Part shown: piece by piece, positions 13,859 to 21,686 of the stretch
Layout: every line of letters begins with the position of its first letter
How positions within the stretch are numbered: the stretch's first letter is position 1
From: an uncultured Ktedonobacteraceae bacterium
GTDB lineage: Bacteria > Chloroflexota > Ktedonobacteria > Ktedonobacterales > Ktedonobacteraceae
Assembly (NCBI GenBank): GCA_955652655.1
Contig: CATPCK010000405.1
Location: forward strand, 1-21,905
Length of the DNA: 21,905 nucleotides
Direction of reading: 5' to 3'
The notes under the pieces: model-generated
What the model saw: only the letters and a program-made list of their open reading frames with translations
Databases searched by the model: none
What the model was told of the DNA's origin: nothing
Translations under genes and position numbers: made by a program

Positions 13859-14494
13859 TCAATGCATGTGAGCCTCTGTCGGTTCTGATAGGGCAAGCAA
13901 TCTTTTCCCCAGCAGCCAGAGTCCCAAACCAACTCCCCACAGGATCAAAGCCGCACCAAAGCCGAGAACGACCCACTGGGCAGTGATCTGTTGACCACCG
14001 AGCTTGACACTTTCAGGTACCGCGAGCAGCGTGATCATCGCGAGCAAGCAGAGGAGCACCCCTACGAGATAATAGGTCTTGACCTGAAAGAGAGCCGCCA
14101 GGGGAAAGAAATGAACGCCAACAATGAGAGCCATAATGGGAAAGAATAAATCAAAGCGATTGATAGCGCTACAGATACCACTCGCGACTCCTATGAATAC
14201 CCCCTCTGTGGCGAAGATAATGCCAAACCAGATTCCCATCCGCCTCCCTCGCCGGGCATCCGCCTCCGAAACCTGGTTCGATAACCGCCGTGACGCGAGG
14301 AGTAATGAGATCCCTCCACTCAGCAGCGTGATCCCTACAAGCACGACCACAATCGGTAGCCAGAGCCCTCCCCAGCCCTGCAATCCCCCTATCCCTATAC
14401 CCGCCCACAGCGTGCCAAAAAATGCCATGAAAAACACACCAGAGGCAACGCCGCGCACAGCAGCTCCGGGGATAGTCGATGATGTTTGGGTCAT
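13859..14494 (-). CDS. Six-TM membrane protein of unknown function (211 aa)
   Basis: An integral membrane protein with six predicted spans, by hydrophobicity: about residues 16-36, 44-67, 88-108, 116-136, 140-160 and 173-196. A basic loop (SRRLSNQVSEADARRGRR) lies between spans 2 and 3, on the presumed cytoplasmic side. Glu and Arg/Asn in the span 3-4 region (ATEGVFIG, INRFDLFFP) are the only notable buried polar groups. I do not recognise the family; no transporter motif is visible. ATG at 14494 has AAGGA about 11 nt upstream, longer than usual. It lies 56 nt after the hydrolase and 54 nt before the LAL regulator relic on the same strand, so they likely share a transcript. Confidence 0.75.
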   Translation of the reverse strand: MTQTSSTIPGAAVRGVASGVFFMAFFGTLWAGIGIGGLQGWGGLWLPIVVVLVGITLLSGGISLLLASRRLSNQVSEADARRGRRMGIWFGIIFATEGVFIGVASGICSAINRFDLFFPIMALIVGVHFFPLAALFQVKTYYLVGVLLCLLAMITLLAVPESVKLGGQQITAQWVVLGFGAALILWGVGLGLWLLGKRLLALSEPTEAHMH

Positions 14495-14550
14495 ACAGCA
14501 CAGCTTCCTTTCAGTAGTTTCCGCTTTCTCCTTTCACTTTAGCACCTGGC

Positions 14551-15453
14551 TCAATCTTTTTGCCAACCGCTGTAGTAGCTCTGAAGAAACGTTCTGACGA
14601 CAGTGAGAAAGTGTTCAAATTGCTCACCACGTGTTTCATGATGCAGAAAGTGACTGGCGTGGGGAAAGTAAGCAAGTTGGCCTTTCCGCCAGGTTGCAGC
14701 CATCTTCTGGGCCTCCTGCGGGGACACACTCGACCTCTCGGGATCGCTTGTGAGGAGCAGGATTGGGCATTCGATCCGCTCAACTGTTGCGCGCCAGGGC
14801 GTGGAAGCCGGAACGGGTGGGACAAAGCTGAGCACAGCGAGGTTGAATTGTGCCTGAGCCTCCAGATGAGACAGCAGTTCTTCTTTCGGCCAGTCAAGTG
14901 CGCCCGGCGGCAAGAAGCGCTGAGATGAGGCAACGCGTTCTTCAGGGGTTTGTGTTCTGAGCGCCTTGTGCCAGTCAACCCAGGAGTTGAGCCATGCAGT
15001 GTACCCTGGCCAGGGTTCATGCTCACCGGTTGTTGGAAATGGTCGCGAGGACGACTCGCTCCACGGTGGATCTTCCAAAATGACCGCACGCACAAGCCCC
15101 GGGAAGGTCGCGGCTACCTGGGCGGCAGTCAAGGCCCCGTTGGAGTATCCAAACACAAAAGGCTGGTGGAGTTCAAGCTCCTGGATCAGTGCTGCAACGT
15201 CCTGATTGAGAATCTCTTGGGAGTATCCTGTTTCGGGGCCAGAGGATCGACCATGCCCCCTCGCATCGACCATGATTACGTCAAAGTCTTGCTCTAATCC
15301 CCTCGCAACGCGCGACCAACACATGCTATTTTCCGTGAAGCCATGAAGGAGGAGAAGCAGGGGCTTGTCTTTGCCAGTGCGATAGTAATGCTGACAGATG
15401 CCGTTGGCGAAGACTTTGCCTTCGTTCCAATCCTCTTGCTCGTGTGGTCTCAT
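14551..15453 (-). CDS. Alpha/beta hydrolase (300 aa)
   Basis: A serine hydrolase of the alpha/beta fold, probably an esterase, epoxide hydrolase-like or C-C hydrolase; the substrate is not predictable. Seen in order: oxyanion motif LLLHGFTENSMCW, VDARGHGRSSGP, nucleophile elbow FGYSNGALTA (GxSxG, Ser), ILEDPPWSESS, acid in LLLTSDPERSS, and catalytic His in HASHFLHHE near residue 275. Length is normal. The frame opens further upstream (15621), but ATG at 15453 is preferred: AAGGA at 15461-15465 has a 7-nt spacer, and the family sequence begins soon after (VFANGICQHYYRTGKDKP). It starts the run that continues with the membrane protein and LAL regulator. Confidence 0.92.
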   Translation of the reverse strand: MRPHEQEDWNEGKVFANGICQHYYRTGKDKPLLLLLHGFTENSMCWSRVARGLEQDFDVIMVDARGHGRSSGPETGYSQEILNQDVAALIQELELHQPFVFGYSNGALTAAQVAATFPGLVRAVILEDPPWSESSSRPFPTTGEHEPWPGYTAWLNSWVDWHKALRTQTPEERVASSQRFLPPGALDWPKEELLSHLEAQAQFNLAVLSFVPPVPASTPWRATVERIECPILLLTSDPERSSVSPQEAQKMAATWRKGQLAYFPHASHFLHHETRGEQFEHFLTVVRTFLQSYYSGWQKD

Positions 15454-15789
15454 AACCATTTCCTTTCTTTGGAGCTGGATGCTCAAATCTGACCTGCTCT
15501 TTTTTGTTCTCCAGTATAAAGGGTAACGTAACGTCATAGACAAGCCCTTTTTGTTCGACAAGTGGCCTGGGTTGTGCAAACCGCTGCTCTCGGGATGGCT
15601 TTGCAACACAGAGGAGAGCATTGGCGATCTGCTACTGAGAGTCTACGGTGCGGAAGGTGAGAACACATCGGCAATGCAACGTATTGCTGGTGCCTATCTG
15701 GATGTGACGGTACAGGTCTCCTCGTGAAGTGGTACCCAGGTAGGAAAGTCGGCATAGTACCTCGTGTGGCCTGCATCTCTCTGTGGAGG
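15454..15789. other. Upstream region of the hydrolase; no recognisable gene
   Basis: No frame has both a ribosome binding site and family character. The minus strand downstream of the IS630 relic is out of frame and degenerate. Confidence 0.5.
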
Positions 15790-15990
15790 AGCCAAACCAC
15801 GAAGTTGCGCTCTCGCATTGGTCTATCCATTGACACTGGATGCATGTGGGTCGCATTGAGCATGATACAAGGCCAGAATCCGCGTTCGCAGCTCTTGCAT
15901 CGTCAGACAACTGAGTCGGGAAAGCCGACGACGGACAAGAATACTAGCCAGATCTCCATTTGATGGAACCAGGAATTGTGTTTGGAAGTA
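15790..15990 (-). pseudogene. IS630-family transposase, C-terminal relic
   Basis: Reading the minus strand from about 15985, one frame gives HNSWFHQMEIWL and the next, after a shift, ASILVRRRLSRLSCLTMQEL then RTRILALYHAQ. This is the last catalytic block of IS630 transposases, where the final Glu sits in N-Q-x-E-I-W-F (here HQMEIW). After another shift, LNATHMHPVSMDRP resembles the end YNxTMAxPFxWT. Only this 3' end remains, with at least two frameshifts, and the rest is replaced by the start of a cupin-like gene at about 15990. No terminal repeat was identified. It is an old, dead insertion sequence. Confidence 0.5.
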
Positions 15991-16010
15991 TACAAGGAGA
16001 GGAGACAGCT

Positions 16011-16058
16011 ATGGCACGTCCAGGTGAGGAATGGATTGACCCAATCAGAGGCCAATAG
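16011..16058 (+). pseudogene. N-terminal stub of a cupin-like gene (15 codons)
   Basis: ATG at 16011 follows a strong AAGGAGAGGAG (15994-16004) and reads MARPGEEWIDPIRGQ before TAG. The sequence resembles the start of cupin-domain proteins (MARPGEEWINP), but nothing cupin-like follows. It looks like a gene beginning left after deletion of its body. The reading also allows a short leader peptide for the DinB-like gene at 16249. Confidence 0.45.
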
Positions 16059-16248
16059 TCACCCACTGTCACCAGCGAGTAGCAGGAACGGCTCGTGTGG
16101 GCTTGCCGCCTTCGATCAGGCAGAAAAGAATAGATCAGTGAAGAACGTTCTACTAGAGAAAGGAAGGAACCCTATCATAAGAGTCGATGTCAAGCGGAGC
16201 ATCACAATTCTGGAGAGTCACACACTTTTACTCGAAGGGGAGAAATAC

Positions 16249-16716
16249 ATGAATCGCGCAATGCAAGAAAAATGGCCCTGGATTGAGGGAACGCATAGTC
16301 TGCGCTCGCAGTTGCTAGAGAGCCTCAGTGATGCTGATCTGGCCTTCAGCCTGGGTGGAGAGAATATGACGTTGGGAGCGCTGCTGCGGGAAGATGGAGA
16401 GGTTGAGTACTCCTACATTCAATCGCTGAAAACCCTCAAAGAGGATTGGTCTTATCATCACACAGAAGCGGGCCTGGAGAGCGACCTCACACAGATCAAA
16501 GCCTGGTATCACACGCTGGACGAGGAGATGAAAGCAACCCTTGCGGCTTTCTCAGACGAAGACCTGTCCAAAACTATTGACCCGCGCGGCTTCACGGTGG
16601 AACTGCAACTCGATGTCTACCTGCAAGCCCAGCTGATCTTCTTAGGCAAAGCCAGCGTCTATTTCAAGGCGATGAACAGAGCTTTGTCCCAGTCATTTCA
16701 AGACTACATTGGCTGA
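16249..16716 (+). CDS. DinB-like (DinB/YfiT superfamily) protein, 155 aa
   Basis: A four-helix-bundle protein of the DinB superfamily; many bind a metal and act as thiol-dependent transferases, while others have unknown roles. Helix 1 is EGTHSLRSQLLESLSDADLAF; GALLREDGEVEYSYIQSLKTL is helix 2, where the family often carries a metal-binding His in place of one of these residues, so metal binding is uncertain. The C-terminal LDVYLQAQLIFLGKASVYFK is helix 4 and lacks the usual HxxxH pair. The frame runs upstream to 15976 but ATG at 16249 has AAGGGGAG (about 16235-16242) 6 nt away and fits family length. It is the first of three plus-strand genes each preceded by a stub. Confidence 0.68.
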   Translation: MNRAMQEKWPWIEGTHSLRSQLLESLSDADLAFSLGGENMTLGALLREDGEVEYSYIQSLKTLKEDWSYHHTEAGLESDLTQIKAWYHTLDEEMKATLAAFSDEDLSKTIDPRGFTVELQLDVYLQAQLIFLGKASVYFKAMNRALSQSFQDYIG

Positions 16717-16822
16717 GGCGCTTGCGTGAGCAGCGCATAACGAGCATGAAGGTCTTAGAGTTACCTGTAGGACAGATCTTCGGTTCCGGATTGTAAAGTA
16801 GGCAACAAAAGGAGAAATCATC

Positions 16823-16915
16823 ATGACAAAGAGCATGGCTGATGAAATGAACAAGGATGGCAATGGCAGCTACGCTTCCGTGAACGGTCTCAACATGTAT
16901 AAAGAACCTTCATGA
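16823..16915 (+). pseudogene. N-terminal stub of an alpha/beta-hydrolase-like gene (30 codons)
   Basis: ATG at 16823 has AAAGGAG (16808-16814). The peptide ends GSYASVNGLNMYKEPS, close to the beginning of alpha/beta hydrolases (SYASVNGLNMYYEIHG), then stops before the oxyanion loop. It ends 17 nt before the next start. Its start region (16815-16835) is a near copy of that of the next gene (16925-16945), 18 of 21 bases alike, which may have guided the deletion. Confidence 0.55.
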
Positions 16916-16932
16916 GGAAAGGACAAATCAGT

Positions 16933-17409
16933 ATGACAAAGAACAACAACACCCAGACTCCACAGCAGCCACCCAAGCCAGAACCCGAGCACAAGCTGTT
17001 GGATATCTTTATCGGCAAGTGGATGAACCAGGGTCAGACGATAGCGAGCGCGGGCACACCGGCAGTCAAGATACTGACCAGTGATATGTACGAGTGGGTG
17101 CCGGGTGGGTTTTTCGTTCTTCACACTGCCTATGGCCGCATAGGAAACGTCGATGTGGGTGGGACTGAGATTATCAGCTACGACGGGGCGAGCAAGAAGT
17201 ATCGCTCGCACTGCTTTGACAGCCAGGGCAACATCAGTATGCATGAGTTGACGGAACGCTCCGGCATGTGGACATGGCAGGGAGAGAAGACACGCTGCAC
17301 GGCGGTATTCAGCGACAATGGCAAAACGCAGACGGCCCACCACGAGCGCTTAGACGAGAGTGGAAACTGGGTGCCTGCGATGGACGTGGTGTTGACCAGG
17401 GTCGAGTAG
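16933..17409 (+). CDS. DUF1579-like small beta-barrel protein (158 aa)
   Basis: A soluble protein resembling DUF1579 proteins (lipocalin-like beta barrels of unknown role). Signs are HKLLDIFIGKWMNQG near the N-terminus, YEWVPGGFFVLHTAYGRIG, EIISYDGASKKYRSHCFDSQ and WTWQGEKTRCTAVFSDNGKT, an antiparallel strand pattern. The first 25 residues are low complexity, rich in Asn, Gln and Pro (NNNTQTPQQPPKPEPE), and no signal peptide or membrane span is seen. The ATG at 16933 (MTKNNN) is chosen over 16912 because AAAGGA lies about 9 nt upstream and the family begins there; the earlier ATG overlaps the stop of the hydrolase-like stub. Confidence 0.75.
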   Translation: MTKNNNTQTPQQPPKPEPEHKLLDIFIGKWMNQGQTIASAGTPAVKILTSDMYEWVPGGFFVLHTAYGRIGNVDVGGTEIISYDGASKKYRSHCFDSQGNISMHELTERSGMWTWQGEKTRCTAVFSDNGKTQTAHHERLDESGNWVPAMDVVLTRVE

Positions 17410-17476
17410 GCGTCACGAGCCGCTCCACGCCACCCGCCAAGTGAAGAAACGCTCACTCATTACAAAGGAGCATTTT

Positions 17477-17503
17477 ATGAGTAAAGTCAAAAGGAAGGAA
17501 TGA
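17477..17503 (+). pseudogene. Eight-codon start stub (MSKVKRKE)
   Basis: ATG at 17477 follows AAAGGAG (17464-17470) and is closed by TGA at 17501-17503, which overlaps the ATG at 17500 of the longer frame into the cupin gene (ATGA). It is either the beginning of a deleted gene or a coupled leader peptide. Too short for assignment. Confidence 0.3.
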
Positions 17504-17628
17504 AAGACAACATTGCCGAAACAATGCAAAAACGGAAACACGAGCCTGGCCGCGACATGCTGCTCTATGGTGAACGTTGTGCCAGTCGATGCTATACTGT
17601 CTGGCAACGAGTCAGAGAGGGAGAAAGC

Positions 17629-17970
17629 ATGCATTCAATTATCCACTTGAGCGAAATTCAGATCAACAGCACCGCGTATCGCTTTGAAGGTAGGAACTAC
17701 GGAGATATTGTGGTCTCATTCTTCCTGGTCCATACCGAGCCCGGGAACGGTCCCTCGCTCCATACCCATCCCTACGAAGAAGTTTTTATCGTCCAGGAAG
17801 GCGAGGTCACATTTGTCGTCGGCACAGAAACACTGACCGTCACCGGCGGCAACGTTGTCATCGCCCCCCCTGAGACCCCCCACAAGTTCACGAACTCGGG
17901 CACAACACCGCTGCGTCAACTCAGTATCCATCCTACCAAAGAGATCATCACCACCTGGCTTGAAGAGTAA
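17629..17970 (+). CDS. Cupin-domain protein (113 aa)
   Basis: Single-domain cupin: a small metal-binding beta barrel that may be an enzyme or a binding protein, substrate unknown. Cupin motif 1 is GNGPSLHTHPYEEVFIVQEG (two His, then Glu) and motif 2 is GGNVVIAPPETPHKFTNSG (third His), together giving the 3-His/1-Glu metal site. Length is typical. The frame extends upstream to 17500, but ATG at 17629 has AGGGAG (17618-17623) 5 nt away and family sequence starts there. A TATACT -10-like element at 17593-17598 might start transcription nearby. The stop is 6 nt before tRNA-Gly copy B, so the gene sits at the island's edge. Confidence 0.88.
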   Translation: MHSIIHLSEIQINSTAYRFEGRNYGDIVVSFFLVHTEPGNGPSLHTHPYEEVFIVQEGEVTFVVGTETLTVTGGNVVIAPPETPHKFTNSGTTPLRQLSIHPTKEIITTWLEE

Positions 17971-17976
17971 TGCATT

Positions 17977-18019
17977 CTTCCAAGCAGGCTGTCGCGGGTT
18001 CGAGTCCCGTCTCCCGCTC
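17977..18019 (+). repeat. tRNA-Gly(UCC) 3' half, copy B
   Basis: A direct copy of 5607-5649 with one mismatch (T at 18005). It runs from tRNA position 32 in the anticodon loop through the T arm to the first C of CCA. The upstream anticodon-stem half and 5' half are absent. Placed just after the cupin stop codon, it is the natural att partner of copy A. Confidence 0.88.
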
Positions 18020-18048
18020 TTATGGGGAAGTATCTATCTCCCATCCCG

Positions 18049-18258
18049 TCATGTACGAATGGGACAGGTAACAGGTGTCCAGGCAGAGACAAGATCCAGT
18101 GCCATGACGACACTGCGGTGGTGAGCCACCGCGTCGAGTAATCGCTGGGTCAGGGTGTCGATCTCGATCTCCTCGGCTGTAGTGATGCCACATTTCAGGA
18201 TGACCGGCAGCAGACTGCGCAGCCGACCGACCATGATATCATATTGCTCATCACAGAC
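18049..18258 (-). pseudogene. C-terminal remnant of a class I SAM methyltransferase
   Basis: The minus strand reads YDIMVGRLRSLLPVILKCGI then TTAEEIEIDTLTQRLLDAV and ends at about SAWTPV, which matches the tail of 270-residue SAM methyltransferases (VGRLRSLLPxILKxGIATAEE). The SAM-binding half is absent. The frame begins straight after the stop of the phosphatase gene and in the same frame, so only the TAG at 18261-18259 separates them. It lies outside the tRNA repeats and does not belong to the methyltransferase fragment at 7194, which looks like a different subfamily. Confidence 0.65.
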
Positions 18259-19899
18259 CTAAACGGGCGTTCTTTGCAGGGTCAGCAAGGTCATGTCGTC
18301 CTCTTGCTCCCATCCGTCGCCGGTGAAGCATTTAAGTTCGTCCAGCAGAAAATCGATGAGTGGTGTGCTATTGGCATGCTCGGCAAGCAAGGTCTGGAGG
18401 CGGGGAAAGCCGAACATCTCGCGGCGGGCGTTATGCGCCTCTACAAGGCCATCGGTGTAGAACAGAATGTTCTCATAATGAGCCAGCATCACTTCTTTCT
18501 CCTCGTAGCGCATGCCCGGCATCAGGCCGAGCGGCATACCGGTTGCGCGCAGTTCATGCACTGATCCTGAGCACTGGCGATATGGGAGGTCATGCCCCGC
18601 ATTGGCATAGCACAGCTTGCCACTGCCTGGATCAAGAATCGCATAGAAGCAGGTCACAAACATTTTTTCTGGGATATCGGCGTAGAGCAGATCATTAACC
18701 CGCGCCAGGACATCGCCCGGTGAGCCTGTTGCCTGGGCGGCGGCGCGCAACATACTGCGCGTGCTGGCCATGACCAGAGCAGCGGGCATACCTTTGTCCG
18801 TGACATCACCAATCACCAGTCCCAATCGACCATCTTCAAATGACAGAAAGTCGTATAGGTCGCCCCCGACCTCCCTTGCCGCCTGGTAGTAGGTCGCGAG
18901 TCGCCATCCAGGGAGCGGGGGGCGTTCTTTGGGCAGGAGGGAGAGCTGGATGAGCCGAGCAGTCTGCAATTCCTGCTCAATGCGGGCGCGTTCTTCCTGG
19001 CGCGCGTGCTGCTCAGAGAGCAATTTTTGCTGCTCGATACTCTCGACCAGTTGCTCCGCCATCGTATTGAATTGCTGTTCCAACAGCCCGATTTCATCAC
19101 GCTTCTTCGTGGGAACGCGCTGCGAGTAGTCGCCATCAGCGAATTTTCCTGTAGCACTCACAAGGCGATGGAGGCGCTTCACCAGGCCGCGCGTCGTCAA
19201 CATGCCAAAGACCGCGCCGATTGGCGCCGTGAGGATGATCCAGAATATCACAGTAAAGAGCCATCCCCCCAGGAATGAGAAGACGTTCGGACTGAATGCT
19301 TCTGCTAGCGACTGTATATAGATCGCGCCTATCGGTTTGTTTTCCCGGTTCAAGACGGGCTGAGCGACAGAGAGGACGTGGCCTCGCGGGGTGATCTCGA
19401 CAACGTTCCCTGCCTTCCCTGCCAGGGCATTCCGAGTGAGCTGAGCCTGGTTCGGCAGCAAGCGGGCAATAGATTTTGAGGTGGGGTAGAGCGACGGGTT
19501 GGAACTGGCCACGACCTGGCCGTTGGGCGCAATCAGCAGTTCAAGCTCAGGCGTAGATGCCTGGGAAGAAGAGGAATTCGCGCTCGGCGGCTTAAGCGAA
19601 AAGGGTTGACCCGACTGAAACGTGGAGTGAGGATTAAGAGTGTCTCCATTCCCCTGGACAGCCGCTTCCAGCGCATAGAATTGCGCAGTTTGTTCCGAGG
19701 CATCCAGGGTATTCTGATCCACGAAAGGAAGGCGTAAGATAACGAAAAAGAAGATTCCGACAAACAAAAGTTCTATCAGCAGCGCGATGGCTACGGATAC
19801 TGCCACATAGGAAATGGTCATGCGAAATTGCAGGCCCTTAAATCTATTTCTCCAGTGCTGGTGTTCCCCTGGTTTCCTGGCGCTCTCTTTGCTCTTCAC
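18259..19899 (-). CDS. Membrane-anchored HAMP-SpoIIE (PP2C-type) serine phosphatase, 546 aa
   Basis: A receptor-like phosphatase that probably dephosphorylates an anti-anti-sigma protein in a partner-switching circuit; no partner gene is adjacent. Domains: TM1 about 27-56; extracellular sensor about 57-205 with a Ser-rich stretch and a loop resembling CHASE-type sensors (ELLIAPNGQVVASS); TM2 about 206-234; HAMP about 235-290 (RGLVKRLHRLVSATGKFADG); coiled coil about 280-320; SpoIIE catalytic domain about 335-543. Metal-binding acids lie in VGGDLYDF (Asp347), VIGDVTDKG (Asp365) and the closing EDDMTLLTL (Asp534/535); FYTDGLVEA is also present. Start GTG at 19899 follows AGAGGAG closely (4 nt). 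Length is normal and no residue is missing. Confidence 0.92.
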   Translation of the reverse strand: MKSKESARKPGEHQHWRNRFKGLQFRMTISYVAVSVAIALLIELLFVGIFFFVILRLPFVDQNTLDASEQTAQFYALEAAVQGNGDTLNPHSTFQSGQPFSLKPPSANSSSSQASTPELELLIAPNGQVVASSNPSLYPTSKSIARLLPNQAQLTRNALAGKAGNVVEITPRGHVLSVAQPVLNRENKPIGAIYIQSLAEAFSPNVFSFLGGWLFTVIFWIILTAPIGAVFGMLTTRGLVKRLHRLVSATGKFADGDYSQRVPTKKRDEIGLLEQQFNTMAEQLVESIEQQKLLSEQHARQEERARIEQELQTARLIQLSLLPKERPPLPGWRLATYYQAAREVGGDLYDFLSFEDGRLGLVIGDVTDKGMPAALVMASTRSMLRAAAQATGSPGDVLARVNDLLYADIPEKMFVTCFYAILDPGSGKLCYANAGHDLPYRQCSGSVHELRATGMPLGLMPGMRYEEKEVMLAHYENILFYTDGLVEAHNARREMFGFPRLQTLLAEHANSTPLIDFLLDELKCFTGDGWEQEDDMTLLTLQRTPV

Positions 19900-20249
19900 G
19901 ATGCTCCTCTGTCTAGAGACAAAAACCTGATTGTATCTCTAGTATATCACGTTCCTTTCTGATCCAGGGAGTGCATCAAAGCAAAATCAATGGTGAAATA
20001 GTCACGAAGAGGATCCTCTCCTGACATCCATAAGGGTAGCATCGGTTCATTGAAACTGTATTGGAAAGAAATGAGAAATGCCTCATTTCCTTCTAACGCC
20101 CTTCTCATCATCCCCTGCTACCCTGATCAACGCGAGGTGGTCGTTTTGGGATCACCTCTTGTTGGAAAAGTAGCAAGACAACGATGGAACTTTTATTGCT
20201 CCATCATCTGGCCTCTTAGAGGCTGCACACCACTTTGAGAGGATTTTTC
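19900..20249. other. Divergent intergenic region between phosphatase and glycosylation operon
   Basis: Both flanking genes start here. A TATACT -10-like element for the phosphatase is visible on the minus strand near 19940, without a clear -35. An 8-bp-arm hairpin lies at 20068-20089 (GAAATGAG, 6-nt loop, CTCATTTC). The other frames, including one of 62 codons from 20050, have no family character. I see no further gene. Confidence 0.45.
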
Positions 20250-21686
20250 GTGATAGACACATTTGCAACGTTTACTGTAGAAACACATGAAGTTCCTACT
20301 CCTACCCGACCGCTCTATATTGAACAAGATGCCAGTTCTCATCGACTCCTTGACCGCTTTCGCTTGCCCGGGCAAGTGCTGCGGTTCGGCCTGGTCGGTG
20401 GGCTCAACACCCTGGTGGACCTGCTGATTTTGAATGCCCTGCTGTGGCTCTTCCCTACCAGCAGCACGCTCACACTTCTAGTTTACAGCTCGCTGGCCTA
20501 CAGCCTGGGCGCGATCAACAGCTTTCTCTTAAATAAGTATTGGACCTTTGCATCCAGGGAGAAGGCGACCCGTGGAGAAGCAGTGCGCTTTGCCATGACC
20601 ACCGTGTGCGGTATCGGGTGGAGCAGCGCCATCCTCTGGCTCGCCAGCACGCACCTTCATCCCTTCCTGGTCAACGCGACGGCGTGGGCCAACACCTCGA
20701 AGATGCTGGCCATCGCCGGCACAGCGCTCATCTCCTACCTCGGGATGCGTCTGTGGGTCTTCGTGAGCAACGCGCAAAAAGAACACACCCGGTTTCCTGC
20801 GCCTGTGTCAGCGTACAGCCTGACTCGTAGCGAACATCGAGCAGTGGTGTCCAGAGAGAGAAGGGACAGCACGGATGGACACAAGCAGCGCCTGGTGAAC
20901 GAGAATGGGGAGAAGACCGAAAGCCTCCACAGCCTCTCGATTGTTTTGCCTGCTTATAACGAAGACATTGTCATCGGAACTACGCTTGAGCAGGTCTTGA
21001 ACGTGCTGGCAGCGCGGGTGAAGGATTTCGAAGTCATTGTGGTAAATGATGGCAGTACAGACCGCACCGGGGCCATCGTCTCCGCCTTTGTGGAGGCCGA
21101 GCCGCGCGTCAGGGTCGTCACACATGAGCGCAATCAGGGCTATGGCTCTGCGCTGGCAGATGGCTTCTCCGCTGCGACGAAAGAGTTGACGTTTTTTATG
21201 GACTCCGACGGGCAATTCGATATGCGCGACCTGCAGCAGTTTCTCCCGTTCATTGACGAATACGACGCGGTCATCGGCTACCGCCTGCATCGTCAGGACA
21301 CGTGGGTGCGCAAACTCAACGCCTGGGGCTGGAAGCGCTTGATCGACTGGATGTTGGGCATCCACGTGCGCGACATCGACTGTGCCTTCAAACTCCTACA
21401 CACCAATTTCTTACATCAACATCCGCTCGAGACGCGGGGAGCGATGATCAATGCCGAGTTGCTCTACAAGCTGAAACGTGCCGGTTGCACCTACCGGGAA
21501 GCCGGTGTTCATCACCTGCCGCGCCGGGGAGGGCGCGCCACGGGAGCCAATCCGCGCGTCATTGTGCGTGCTTTTCGTGAGCTTTTCGTCTCTGCCCGCA
21601 AGTGGCGGCGCGAGAAGAAAGTGCATGCACAGCAAATGCTCGTCTCCGAGCATTATCCATTTCAGAAAGGACCTCAATTGCTATGA
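20250..21686 (+). CDS. GtrA-GT2 fusion: flippase-like membrane domain plus family 2 glycosyltransferase (478 aa)
   Basis: Probably makes and moves polyprenyl-phosphate sugar for the envelope. Residues about 40-172 are a GtrA domain with four spans (FGLVGGLNTLVDLLILNALL, NSFLLNKYWTFA, AISYLGMRLWVF-like end), the type that flips polyprenyl-linked sugars. After a charged linker (about 175-228), a GT2 domain of the DPM1/GtrB class follows: SIVLPAYNEDIVIGTTLEQV, VIVVNDGSTDRTG, metal-binding DSDGQF (about 318-323), VRDIDCAFKLL and GAMINAELLYKLKRAG. The usual fused order in related proteins is GT2 then GtrA. The start is set at GTG 20250 because GAGAGGA (20237-20243) lies 6 nt upstream; a TTG at 20235 has none. 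The stop overlaps the next gene's ATG. Confidence 0.9.
   Translation: MIDTFATFTVETHEVPTPTRPLYIEQDASSHRLLDRFRLPGQVLRFGLVGGLNTLVDLLILNALLWLFPTSSTLTLLVYSSLAYSLGAINSFLLNKYWTFASREKATRGEAVRFAMTTVCGIGWSSAILWLASTHLHPFLVNATAWANTSKMLAIAGTALISYLGMRLWVFVSNAQKEHTRFPAPVSAYSLTRSEHRAVVSRERRDSTDGHKQRLVNENGEKTESLHSLSIVLPAYNEDIVIGTTLEQVLNVLAARVKDFEVIVVNDGSTDRTGAIVSAFVEAEPRVRVVTHERNQGYGSALADGFSAATKELTFFMDSDGQFDMRDLQQFLPFIDEYDAVIGYRLHRQDTWVRKLNAWGWKRLIDWMLGIHVRDIDCAFKLLHTNFLHQHPLETRGAMINAELLYKLKRAGCTYREAGVHHLPRRGGRATGANPRVIVRAFRELFVSARKWRREKKVHAQQMLVSEHYPFQKGPQLL

Larger units (their letters stand above)
5607..18019. mobile_element. Candidate tRNA-Gly-associated genomic island bounded by 43-bp direct repeats
   Basis: The two tRNA-Gly fragments are direct repeats 12,370 bp apart. 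Their shared block runs from the anticodon loop to the start of CCA, the usual crossover segment for tyrosine integrases that target tRNA genes. Content between them is accessory in nature: regulators, oxidases, truncated genes and an IS630 relic. No integrase is encoded inside, and neither fragment belongs to an intact tRNA gene, so the region may be a remnant of serial integration rather than one live element. Confidence 0.45.

Noticed and set aside
15976..16248. Long N-terminal extension of the DinB-like protein
   Set aside because: The extension crosses the cupin stub in another frame and has no family character; the start at 16249 has a good ribosome binding site.
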